From NCBI GenBank assembly GCA_049515175.1, contig JBEKUI010000104.1, positions 1 to 13,807 of the forward strand: a stretch of 13,807 nucleotides of DNA, given 5' to 3'. The notes beneath the pieces were generated by a model, which saw only the letters and a program-made list of their open reading frames with translations, searched no databases and was not told where the DNA came from. Numbering within the stretch: the stretch's first letter is position 1; the number at the start of each line of letters is the position of its first letter. The position numbers were made by a program, and so were the translations under genes. Of this stretch, positions 7,439-13,656 are shown in pieces. The stretch is from JACQNR01 sp049515175. GTDB taxonomy: Bacteria > Acidobacteriota > Terriglobia > UBA7540.

Positions 7439-8779
7439 ATGAAAAGAAAACTGAAACTGAGTCTGCTCGCGCTGGCGCTGGCCGTGCCTTCCATGTTTGT
7501 GGTCCGGGAGCCGGGCCACGGCCAAGACGATTGGTTCAAGACGGGCATCAATCTGGGCTCGCCGCGCATCCGCCTGGCAGGTGCGGAATTTCAGCCGCGC
7601 GCGGTCGAGCAGCAGCAAGTCAGCCTCACGCAGGTCTTCAATCAGACGCTCTGGAACGACCTCGATAGCGCTGGGATCTTCGACATGGTCAGCAAGAGCA
7701 TGTTTCCGGAAAAAACTCCCGCTGAGCCCGAGGAGGTGGTTTTCAAGAACTGGAGCGAGCCTCCGGCTTCGGCCCAAATGCTGGCCTTCGGAAAGACGGA
7801 AAACGTCAACGGCAGCTTGGTGATTACCGCCCGCCTGTTCGATATTCGAAGCACTGCCAATCCCAGCGTCCTGGGCAAGCGCTACGTGGCGACGATGAAC
7901 GAAATCTCCACACGTGAAGCCGCTCACCGCTTCGCCAACGAGATCATCCAGGCTTTGGGCGGCGGTGTGCCGGGCATCAATCTGACGCGGATAGCTTTCG
8001 TCAGCACGCGCACCGGCCACCCGGAAATCTGGGTGATGGATTACGACGGCTTCGGCCAGCGTCCCATCACCAGCTACGGCTCTTATTCGACCACGCCGCG
8101 CTGGTCGCCCGATAACACGCGCCTGGCCTTCACAAGCTACGCGGGGGGGACGCCCCAAATCTACATGTTTTCCCTGCTCACCAACCGCCGTATTCCCTTC
8201 CCGAGCTACAAGGGCTTGAACACGACGCCGGCCTGGTCGCCCGACGGAGGCAAGGTGGCTTTCTGTTCCAGCATGAGCGGTGACCCGGAAATTTATTTTT
8301 CCGATCCCACCGGCCTGAACCTGCAGCGCCTGACCTTCTCGCCGGGAGTCGACATCTCCCCAGTGTGGAATCCCAAGACAGGGAACGAAATCGCCTATGT
8401 TTCGGACCGCAGCGGCTCGCCCCAGATCTACGTGATGTCGGCGGACGGGACAAACCTTCGGCGCCTGGTTTCGGCCGGAGGCGATGCCAGTTCGCCCTCC
8501 TGGTCCCCGAACGGACTGTTCATGGCTTACCACTGGCGGGTTTCGGAAACCGGAACTTATGACATCTACGTCGTCGAGATCGCCACTGGGAAGATCATCC
8601 AGCTCACGCACGACGCGAAACGCAACGAACATCCCGTGTGGTCGCCGGACGGTCGCCACATCGCCTTCGAGTCCACGCGCTCCGGGACGCGCCAGATTTG
8701 GACGATGCTAGCCGACGGCAGTAACCCCAGGCAGTTGACACAGGAAGGTCAAAACTGGGGGCCCAATTGGTCGAACTAG
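7439..8779 (+). CDS. tolB: Tol-Pal system beta-propeller protein TolB
   Basis: A periplasmic protein that binds Pal and is relocated by the TolA-like protein. It has 446 residues, near the usual 430-450. Seen: a Sec signal (basic MKRKLK, hydrophobic LSLLALALAV, likely cleavage near residue 28); an N-terminal domain (about 30-180) with the typical GINLGSPRIRLA opening; then a propeller of six PD40/WD-like repeats recognisable by WSPDNTR, WSPDGGK, WNPKTGN, WSPNGLF and WSPDGRH, plus matching IAF-S-R-G-P-IY strands (about 185-440). ATG 7439 follows AGGAG (7422-7426) at a rather long 12 bases. A Rho-independent terminator follows 17 nt after the stop, separating tolB from pal. Confidence 0.97.
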   Translation: MKRKLKLSLLALALAVPSMFVVREPGHGQDDWFKTGINLGSPRIRLAGAEFQPRAVEQQQVSLTQVFNQTLWNDLDSAGIFDMVSKSMFPEKTPAEPEEVVFKNWSEPPASAQMLAFGKTENVNGSLVITARLFDIRSTANPSVLGKRYVATMNEISTREAAHRFANEIIQALGGGVPGINLTRIAFVSTRTGHPEIWVMDYDGFGQRPITSYGSYSTTPRWSPDNTRLAFTSYAGGTPQIYMFSLLTNRRIPFPSYKGLNTTPAWSPDGGKVAFCSSMSGDPEIYFSDPTGLNLQRLTFSPGVDISPVWNPKTGNEIAYVSDRSGSPQIYVMSADGTNLRRLVSAGGDASSPSWSPNGLFMAYHWRVSETGTYDIYVVEIATGKIIQLTHDAKRNEHPVWSPDGRHIAFESTRSGTRQIWTMLADGSNPRQLTQEGQNWGPNWSN

Positions 8780-8796
8780 AGGTCGTTTCTGAAGGG

Positions 8797-8827
8797 CGCT
8801 GGGATCAGAGTCCTGCCCAGTGTTTTT
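8797..8827 (+). terminator. Rho-independent terminator after tolB
   Basis: CGCTGGG (8797-8803) pairs with CCCAGTG (8816-8822), giving a 7-bp stem with one G-U pair and a 12-nt loop, followed at once by TTTTT (8823-8827). It lies 17 nt after the tolB stop and 179 nt before pal, so pal is probably not simply co-transcribed with tolB. Confidence 0.65.
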
Positions 8828-8845
8828 GACGTAAGCCGGATTTTC

Positions 8846-8873
8846 TTGTTTTTGTTTCGGATTTGGTGATAGT
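8846..8873 (+). promoter_or_regulatory. Possible promoter for pal
   Basis: TTGTTT (8846-8851), a 16-base spacer and GATAGT (8868-8873), or TAGTAT (8870-8875) with 18. Each -10 hexamer matches 4 of 6. The placement just after the tolB terminator fits, but the leader would be about 125 nt. A perfect TTGACA at 8884-8889 lacks a matching -10. Confidence 0.28.
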
Positions 8874-8896
8874 ATGGCTCCCCTTGACAGCTCTAA

Positions 8897-8936
8897 TCTC
8901 CGCTTTGTGGGGGAGTCCTTAGTTCGTCAGCGGAGA
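8897..8936 (+). repeat. Inverted repeat in the pal leader
   Basis: TCTCCGCT (8897-8904) and AGCGGAGA (8929-8936) are exact reverse complements around 24 nt. In RNA this would be an 8-bp stem within the presumed pal leader, 69 nt before the ATG. There is no T-tract, so it is not a normal terminator. It may stabilise the message or act in regulation; neither is shown. Confidence 0.4.
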
Positions 8937-8991
8937 CTGACCAATTTTCAAATGCGTACCGTAACCACACCACAAGATTTTCTTTCCGATC

Positions 8992-8998
8992 AAGGAGG
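8992..8998 (+). promoter_or_regulatory. Strong Shine-Dalgarno for pal
   Basis: AAGGAGG seven bases before ATG 9006. It fixes the start so that the lipoprotein signal is N-terminal, and it is the strongest ribosome site in the window, as expected for an abundant lipoprotein. Confidence 0.75.
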
Positions 8999-9005
8999 AT
9001 CAAGC

Positions 9006-9761
9006 ATGCGAGATAAGAAGCGCTGGTTGGCAGTTCTTATCACCGTTCTGGGACTAGTACTGCTAGCGGGAGCTTGCAAGAAGAAAGTGGCGCCTCCCCC
9101 GCCCCCGCCCCCACCGCCACCGCCGCCCCCGGCACCGACAGCGACGTTGACGGCTGAACCAAGCACCGTTGAGAAGGGCAAGTCGGTAATGTTGAGCTGG
9201 AGCTCGGAGAACGCCACCAGTCTCGACCTGCAGCCCGGCCCTGGCTCGGTCCAGGCCACCGGTTCGACCTCGGTCACGCCGAGCGATTCAACCACGTATA
9301 CTCTGGCCGCCAAGGGCTCCGGAGGCAGCGTCACCGCCACCGCACGCGTGACCGTCACGCTTCCGCCGCCACCGCCCCCGCCGCCGCCGCCCAAGCCGGT
9401 AGAAGTGAGCGAGGAAGACCTGTTTGGGCAAAACGTGAGGGATGCCTTCTTTGACTACGACAAAGCTGACATCCGCTCCGATGCACAACAGGTTTTGACC
9501 TCCGACGCCGACTTCCTGAAGGCACATCCGAATGCGGCCTTCACGATCGAGGGCCACTGCGACGAGCGCGGCAGCGAGGAGTACAACCTCGGCCTCGGCG
9601 ACCGTCGCGCCAACGCCGCCAAGAACTTCCTGGTGAACCTGGGAATCTCTGGCGACCGAATCAGCACGATCTCGTACGGCAAGAGCCGGCCAACCTGCAC
9701 GGAATCCACCGAGGATTGCTGGCAGAAGAACCGCAGCGCTCACCTTAAGTACGGGAAGTAA
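9006..9761 (+). CDS. pal: Peptidoglycan-associated lipoprotein Pal, with Ig-like insertion between polyproline linkers
   Basis: An outer-membrane lipoprotein that grips peptidoglycan and is the target of TolB and the TolA-like protein. From ATG 9006 it has 251 residues, long compared with about 170 for E. coli Pal. Seen: a lipoprotein signal MRDKKRWLAVLITVLGLVLL followed by AGAC, with C24 as lipidation site (the lipobox departs from the usual LAGC); 13 prolines at 30-42; a beta-rich Ig-like domain (about 45-118) of the EPSTVEKGKSVMLSW type; 10 prolines at 120-129; and an OmpA-like domain (about 139-251) with GHCDERGSEEYNLGLGDRRA (183-202) containing the peptidoglycan-binding D186 and R200. 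ATG 9006 follows AAGGAGG at seven bases. The frame is open to 8874, but that extension would bury the signal peptide. Confidence 0.95.
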   Translation: MRDKKRWLAVLITVLGLVLLAGACKKKVAPPPPPPPPPPPPPAPTATLTAEPSTVEKGKSVMLSWSSENATSLDLQPGPGSVQATGSTSVTPSDSTTYTLAAKGSGGSVTATARVTVTLPPPPPPPPPPKPVEVSEEDLFGQNVRDAFFDYDKADIRSDAQQVLTSDADFLKAHPNAAFTIEGHCDERGSEEYNLGLGDRRANAAKNFLVNLGISGDRISTISYGKSRPTCTESTEDCWQKNRSAHLKYGK

Positions 9762-9781
9762 TTCGAACTCCGGAAGCGCCC

Positions 9782-9806
9782 GCCGGGAGCCTGCAAGGCT
9801 CCCGGC
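9782..9806 (+). terminator. Perfect 10-bp hairpin after pal (terminator-like, no U-tract)
   Basis: GCCGGGAGCC (9782-9791), loop TGCAA, GGCTCCCGGC (9797-9806). The stem is perfect and very G+C-rich, 20 nt past the pal stop. No run of T follows, so it may act in Rho-dependent termination or protect the 3' end of pal mRNA. Part of the arm recurs just downstream (CCTCCCGGC). Confidence 0.45.
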
Positions 9807-9892
9807 AGCCTCCCGGCCGTGCCGCCCGGCGAGACTCTCACGTCCCGCCCAATGTTTGACGCCGGTCGTCACTGCATCTGTATCCAACGGAC

Positions 9893-9902
9893 TGCACGTG
9901 CA
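9893..9902. promoter_or_regulatory. Palindrome TGCACGTGCA upstream of ybgF (possible operator)
   Basis: A perfect 10-bp palindrome, 24 bp upstream of the candidate -35 of the ybgF promoter. Position and symmetry suit a dimeric regulator, but no regulator is identified. It shares CACGTG with parS but not the flanking bases. Confidence 0.25.
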
Positions 9903-9916
9903 TGATCTTTTCCCAG

Positions 9917-9964
9917 CCCTTGCCAGTTGAACCTGCTCTCCGGGCAAGGGTACACTGGCAAGGG
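9917..9964. repeat. Inverted/direct repeats bracketing the ybgF promoter
   Basis: CCCTTGCCAG (9917-9926) and CTGGCAAGGG (9955-9964) are exact 10-bp reverse complements lying immediately outside the -35 and across the -10/start. A third copy of the core GGCAAGGG sits at 9943-9950, 14 bp from the outer one (9957-9964). This could be an operator set for a repressor covering the promoter, or chance. Seen directly; function is inference. Confidence 0.4.
9927..9956 (+). promoter_or_regulatory. Candidate promoter for ybgF-ssb
   Basis: TTGAAC (9927-9932), an 18-base spacer and TACACT (9951-9956), each 4 of 6 to the sigma-70 consensus. Predicted start is near 9963, leaving about 31 nt to the TTG codon, with AAGGAG at 9982-9987. 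The hairpin after pal lies upstream, supporting a separate transcription unit. Confidence 0.42.
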
Positions 9965-9993
9965 ATTTCATTTTCTCGCCTAAGGAGCAAGCG

Positions 9994-10866
9994 TTGAAGA
10001 AGGTGGCCGGAATTGGGTTGTGTTCAGCCGTACTCTGGGGGATGTGGGTGGTGCCCGCCTGGGCGCAGAAGAAAGACACTCTGCTCTTGATGCAGCGACT
10101 CGACACCATGCAGCAGATGCTCATCAACCTTCAGAAGACCCTCGACACGCAGACGGCGGTCCTCAAGACGCTGGTCGAGCAGACCAACGACAACGTCAAC
10201 TCCATGAAGACCTCGGTCGAGGAGTTGCGAAAGGCGACGGGCCAGAATCTGGCGAATAACAACGCGCGCTTCGATTCGATGACCACCCAGATTCAGAGTC
10301 TCGGTGCCAGCCTGGAAGAATCGCAGGCGCGCATGGCCAAACTAAGCGATCAGATTGCGCAAATGCAGAACACTATTCAAACGCTCAATACGCCTCCGGC
10401 GGGGACCGCCACGCCAGGCGCCGCCGGAGGGCCCGCTCAACCCGGCGCTGCGACTCCGCCGGTTCCCGATGCCGACACTCTATACAAATCGGGCCTGAGC
10501 GCCTTTAGCAGCGGACAGTATCAACTGGCCGTGCAATCTTTCCAGGAATACCTGCAATACTACGGCGATACCGATCTGGCCTCCAACGCGCAGTTCTACA
10601 TCGGCGAGTGTTATTACAGCCAGGGCGACTACGCCAAGGCGATCGACGCATACAATAAGTGCATCGAGCAGTATCCGAAGGGTAACAAGGCCGCCGCCGC
10701 CCAGCTCAAGAAGGGTTATTCCCTTTTGGCTCAGGACAAGGAAAGCTCGGGGATTCGCGAGTTGCGGTCGCTGGTGCAGCGGTTTCCGAATTCGCGCGAG
10801 GCCGACTTGGCGCGGCAGCGGCTGAAAAAACTCGGCGTCACCACCTCGGGCCGGCGCGGCGAGTAG
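9994..10866 (+). CDS. ybgF: Tol-Pal associated periplasmic TPR protein YbgF/CpoB
   Basis: A periplasmic protein that in E. coli (CpoB) couples the Tol machine to peptidoglycan synthesis during constriction. It has 290 residues. Seen: a Sec signal ending PAWA (cleavage after residue 24); a long coiled-coil-like stretch (about 28-132) rich in Gln, Leu and Asn, longer than the short trimerising coil of E. coli; a Pro/Gly/Ala linker (133-158); and a C-terminal TPR domain (160-285) with three repeats, e.g. ALYxxG-like DTLYKSGLSAFSSGQYQLAV and NAQFYIGECYYSQGDYAKAI. The start is TTG 9994 with AAGGAG six bases upstream, and it places the signal peptide correctly. It follows pal, as in other tol clusters, but with a hairpin and its own promoter candidate between. 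ssb follows after 30 nt. Confidence 0.92.
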   Translation: MKKVAGIGLCSAVLWGMWVVPAWAQKKDTLLLMQRLDTMQQMLINLQKTLDTQTAVLKTLVEQTNDNVNSMKTSVEELRKATGQNLANNNARFDSMTTQIQSLGASLEESQARMAKLSDQIAQMQNTIQTLNTPPAGTATPGAAGGPAQPGAATPPVPDADTLYKSGLSAFSSGQYQLAVQSFQEYLQYYGDTDLASNAQFYIGECYYSQGDYAKAIDAYNKCIEQYPKGNKAAAAQLKKGYSLLAQDKESSGIRELRSLVQRFPNSREADLARQRLKKLGVTTSGRRGE

Positions 10867-10896
10867 ACTAGAAAAGCGATCCTCCGTGAGGCGTCT

Positions 10897-11331
10897 ATGG
10901 CAGGTTCCGTAAACAAAGTGATTCTCATCGGCCGTCTGGGAAAAGACCCGGAACTCAAATACACGCCCAACGGCACACCCGTGGCCAAGTTTTCACTCGC
11001 CACCGACGAAGTTTATAAAGACCAATCCGGCGAGCAGCAGAAACGCACGGAATGGCATAACATCGTGGCTTGGAAGAGGCTCGCTGAGATTTGCGGCGAG
11101 TTCCTGACCAAAGGCAAGCAGGTCTACATCGAAGGAAGCATCCGGAGCCACCAGTATCAGGACCAGGCCGGCAACAAGAGGACCGGCTACGAAATCGTGG
11201 CCCGGACCATGCAGATGCTCGGATCGAAGGGCGATTCCGAACGCGCGGCGCCGGAGCGGCCCGCGCCCTCAGCGGCGGAGCCCGAACCCCCGGCCGGATC
11301 CGAAATCACCGACGAAGACATTCCCTTCTAA
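10897..11331 (+). CDS. ssb: Single-stranded DNA-binding protein SSB
   Basis: A tetrameric OB-fold protein that coats single-stranded DNA in replication, repair and recombination. It has 144 residues. Seen: the N-terminal VNKVILIGRLGKDPELKYTP opening, the core WHNIVAWKRLAEICGEFLTKG (quoted in part) and VYIEGSIRSHQYQDQAGNKR within the OB domain (1-108); a disordered Pro/Glu/Ala tail (110-138); and the acidic tip DEDIPF (139-144), the partner-docking peptide. ATG 10897 has a modest GTGAGG site five bases upstream. It lies 30 nt after ybgF on the same strand, so probably co-transcribed with it, and converges with the adaptor gene 47 nt downstream. The 47-nt gap shows no convincing terminator. Confidence 0.96.
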   Translation: MAGSVNKVILIGRLGKDPELKYTPNGTPVAKFSLATDEVYKDQSGEQQKRTEWHNIVAWKRLAEICGEFLTKGKQVYIEGSIRSHQYQDQAGNKRTGYEIVARTMQMLGSKGDSERAAPERPAPSAAEPEPPAGSEITDEDIPF

Positions 11332-11378
11332 TCGACGCGAGCACACGGGCCAACTTTCGCCTCGCAGAACGCCTTTCG

Positions 11379-12752
11379 CTAAGGTTGCTTTTCGCCGGGC
11401 GGCGCTCCAGGTGGGGGAGTTGATCTCCTGAGCAGGATGCGCTGCCGGCTGGACTCTGCGGTGATCAGCGTATCCCCTTCTTTAAGATCCCCGTCCAGAA
11501 GCTCCGAGAAGCTGTGATCGGTGATCCCGCTCCGGACGGCGACCGGTTCGAGCATCTTCCGTCGCGTCAGCTTCCAGACAACTCCCCGGTCGCCCTCCTC
11601 CGCAAGAACGGACGAAGAAGCAATGTGATACTTCTCGTAGAGGGATTTCAGCAAGCGGCTCGGTAGCGCGGGAGTGAAACGCAACGCGGCATTGGGTATC
11701 TTCAAAGCCCTGTTGACGTGACTCGTGGAGATCGTGACGAATCCTGTCTCCCCCAGTGAGAGACGTTCCTCGGGGTTTTCCACTTCGATGATTGTGGCGA
11801 AGGGGGACGACGCAGGAGCGGTCTCCGTGACTTCCCGAACCTCGACGATTCGCCCTCGAAAGGTCTCGGATGGGGAAGGGTCGGCGAGCACCGTCACCTC
11901 GACGCCAACCTTGATTTTGGCCGCGTCCGGCCCGTCCAACGGCGCGGACAATCGCATGAGTTTCAGATCTTTCGCGAGATAGAACAGGGGGGGGCTTTCC
12001 GGCCCATTCACCGCCTGGCCTGCACGGATATTACACGCCACGACGATCCCGTCGATGGGCGCGCGAATTGCGGTGGCGCGAAGGTTGCCCTCGGCTTGCT
12101 CCAGCGCTTCGCGGGCATCGCCGGCGCGTGACCGAGATTCCTCCAACCGTTTGCGCCCCTGATCGAGCTGCTCCTGCGCTTCGCGAAGCTGCTCTTCCCC
12201 GTCGCGGAGTTTCGCCTTGGTGGTCTGCAATTTGGCCTGGATGAGGTCGTGTTGATCCTGGGGCAGAACTCCCTGCTGCAGCAGGTTCGCCGCCCGCGCT
12301 GCGCTCTGCTGCGATTCGTCCGCAACAGCTTGCAGGCGTCCCAGATTGGTTTGCCCGCTCTCAACAGCGGCCTGCAAGGTTACGAGTCTTGCCTCCAGGG
12401 TTTTGCAGCGGGATTCCGCCTCCGCCAGCGCCTGGCGCGCCGCGTTGACCCGGGCCTCCAACGGCACTGGATCCATTTGCGCCAGCACGTCGCCGGAGCG
12501 CACGCGCGTCAGGAGAATGACCTCAACACGCGCGACCGTCCCCGCAACCGTGGCGCCGACGGGAACGGTCGCCACAGGCTGAACGGCTCCGGCCACGTAC
12601 ACGACGGCCGTAATCTCGCCTCGTTGAACTTGTGCCGTGGAATAACGGAAACTCGCCTGGCCCTCTTGCGCCGCCATCCCCAATGTCAGGATGGCCGTGA
12701 CAACTCCCGCTGCCAAAACCAACGGCTTTCCGAAGCGATGTCCCATCGCCAT
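11379..12752 (-). CDS. Periplasmic adaptor subunit of an efflux system (RND/MacA-type membrane fusion protein)
   Basis: Adaptors of this family join an inner-membrane pump (RND or MacB-type ABC) to an outer-membrane channel. It has 457 residues. Seen: an N-terminal signal or anchor helix (about 9-28); the first biotinyl-lipoyl half (about 57-96, VPVGATVAGTVARVEV then GDVLAQMD); a long alpha-helical hairpin (about 97-224) of Gln/Glu/Ala/Leu heptads; the second lipoyl half (RAPIDGIVVACNIRAGQAV, 230-248); a beta-barrel (about 262-355); and a C-terminal membrane-proximal region with a Pro-rich tail. No pump or TolC gene is beside it: ssb converges downstream. ATG 12752 has no good ribosome site; ATG 12746 is an alternative. 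It follows the Spy-like gene by 50 nt. Substrate unknown. Confidence 0.88.
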   Translation of the reverse strand: MAMGHRFGKPLVLAAGVVTAILTLGMAAQEGQASFRYSTAQVQRGEITAVVYVAGAVQPVATVPVGATVAGTVARVEVILLTRVRSGDVLAQMDPVPLEARVNAARQALAEAESRCKTLEARLVTLQAAVESGQTNLGRLQAVADESQQSAARAANLLQQGVLPQDQHDLIQAKLQTTKAKLRDGEEQLREAQEQLDQGRKRLEESRSRAGDAREALEQAEGNLRATAIRAPIDGIVVACNIRAGQAVNGPESPPLFYLAKDLKLMRLSAPLDGPDAAKIKVGVEVTVLADPSPSETFRGRIVEVREVTETAPASSPFATIIEVENPEERLSLGETGFVTISTSHVNRALKIPNAALRFTPALPSRLLKSLYEKYHIASSSVLAEEGDRGVVWKLTRRKMLEPVAVRSGITDHSFSELLDGDLKEGDTLITAESSRQRILLRRSTPPPGAPPGEKQP

Positions 12753-12802
12753 CGATTGTCTAGCTTTTACCTATCACGCGCAAGTAAGAGAGAGAGAACG
12801 AT

Positions 12803-13183
12803 TTAGGGATCACCAGGCGGGCGGTGTCTTTTCCGAGCTTCGTCGAAGCGCTGGACCATTTCGTTGAATCGAACTATTTGTTCCGGCGTCAGGATCTTCC
12901 GGATGTTGTCGCGGGTCTCGTTTTGCAGTGCGTCAAACTGAGGTCGCTCCTGTGCGCGCAGAGCGCGGAATTTCTGCTCCGAATCGTCCATGATGCGATT
13001 GAGCTGCCCGGTCTGCTCGGGACTGAGTTTAAGGTCGCGCGACATGTGGCGGACAATCCGGTCCTTGTCGAAGCCGCGATGCCAATGGCCCGTATACCAG
13101 CCGAAGAAGAAGAATCCGGCGCCCCCCACAACCACGCCGAGCAGGAAAGTCAAAGCAAAATAGAGGTAGGCGCGTCGCGTCAT
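12803..13183 (-). CDS. Spy/CpxP-like periplasmic protein with N-terminal membrane anchor
   Basis: 126 residues. Seen: a basic MTRR start and a membrane segment (about 7-29, TFLLGVVVGGAGFFFFGWY), a His/Arg-rich patch (TGHWHRGFDKDRIVRH, 31-46), then a helical domain with two copies of the family motif: LKLSPEQ (51-57) and KILTPEQ (96-102), each opening a charged helix. This LTxxQ-type arrangement is typical of the Spy/CpxP/CnrX group, whose members act as periplasmic chaperones or as metal or stress sensors. The histidines (33, 35, 46) could bind metal, which is inference. Its ATG overlaps the anti-sigma stop by 4 nt (ATGA), so it is co-translated. It is likely the sensor or effector of the sigma/anti-sigma pair. 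Confidence 0.8.
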   Translation of the reverse strand: MTRRAYLYFALTFLLGVVVGGAGFFFFGWYTGHWHRGFDKDRIVRHMSRDLKLSPEQTGQLNRIMDDSEQKFRALRAQERPQFDALQNETRDNIRKILTPEQIVRFNEMVQRFDEARKRHRPPGDP

Positions 13184-13653
13184 CGCGAGTTTGTCCCTTC
13201 ATTCGGATCAATCGGCGTCGGATTCGCTTCCGGGCTGTCTGCGGCGTCTTCCGCGAACACGGGAACCTGGGCATTGAGCCTGTCGGTTTGCGCCACAATC
13301 AATTCCGTCGGCATGGGCGAGCGCAGAGGACCTGAAGACGGCAGCGCCAGGGCGATCAACAGAATCAACGCCAGAAAGCTCGCCGCATACACGACCCGCC
13401 GGCCCACGCGCTCGAAAAAGTTCTCCTCGGCATCGGCACCGGCAGGAAGTTCTTCCAGACGGCGAAGTACGCGCTGAGCAAAACCCCAGGATGGCTCCGG
13501 CGCCGGACGCGCCGTCAGTGCGTGCCAGCCCTCCTGCAGATTCTCGTAATCGCGCGCGAAACCCTGGCATACGGGACACACCTGGAGGTGCTCCGTCACC
13601 CGTACATCGGCGCCGCCGGAAATCAGAATGTCCTGCGCATTCTTACATCGCAC
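13180..13653 (-). CDS. Membrane-anchored zinc-type anti-sigma factor
   Basis: 157 residues. Such proteins hold an ECF sigma factor inactive at the inner membrane until a signal arrives. Seen: an N-terminal putative zinc-binding domain with C3 and the HxxxCxxC motif H22-C26-C29 (HLQVCPVC); a linker; one transmembrane segment (about 86-105, VVYAASFLALILLIALALP); and a low-complexity periplasmic tail (about 106-157) rich in Pro, Asp and Ala. The start is GTG 13653, three bases after the sigma-factor stop, with AGGAG ten bases upstream inside the sigma gene. The stop overlaps the Spy-like start by 4 nt. Position and motif together make the anti-sigma call good; its stimulus is unknown. Confidence 0.85.
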   Translation of the reverse strand: MRCKNAQDILISGGADVRVTEHLQVCPVCQGFARDYENLQEGWHALTARPAPEPSWGFAQRVLRRLEELPAGADAEENFFERVGRRVVYAASFLALILLIALALPSSGPLRSPMPTELIVAQTDRLNAQVPVFAEDAADSPEANPTPIDPNEGTNSR

Positions 13654-13656
13654 GGC

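Noticed and set aside
7911..7921. CACGTGAAGC inside tolB, resembling half of a parS site
   Set aside because: Only one half is similar (about 9 of 16 positions to TGTTTCACGTGAAACA), which is within chance in coding DNA.
7019..8659. A 546-codon open frame on the minus strand opposite tonB-like and tolB
   Set aside because: It is antisense to clearly identified tolB and to the end of the TonB-like gene, has no recognisable domain and reads as low-information Arg/His/Gly-rich sequence. Long antisense frames are expected in G+C-rich genes with codon bias.
8884..8889. Perfect TTGACA upstream of pal
   Set aside because: No -10-like hexamer occurs 15-19 bases downstream (sequence there is TTTGTGGGGG), so it is not called as a promoter.
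8874..9005. N-terminal extension of pal
   Set aside because: It would place 44 residues before the lipoprotein signal, and the strong AAGGAGG lies before ATG 9006.
9288..10127. A 279-codon minus-strand frame spanning the pal-ybgF gap
   Set aside because: It lies mostly antisense to pal, includes the antisense of the proline tract as a Gly/Arg run, and crosses the hairpin and promoter region.
12787..12797. Short AG dinucleotide run near the Spy-like gene end
   Set aside because: Eleven bases only, with no matching structure or function seen.
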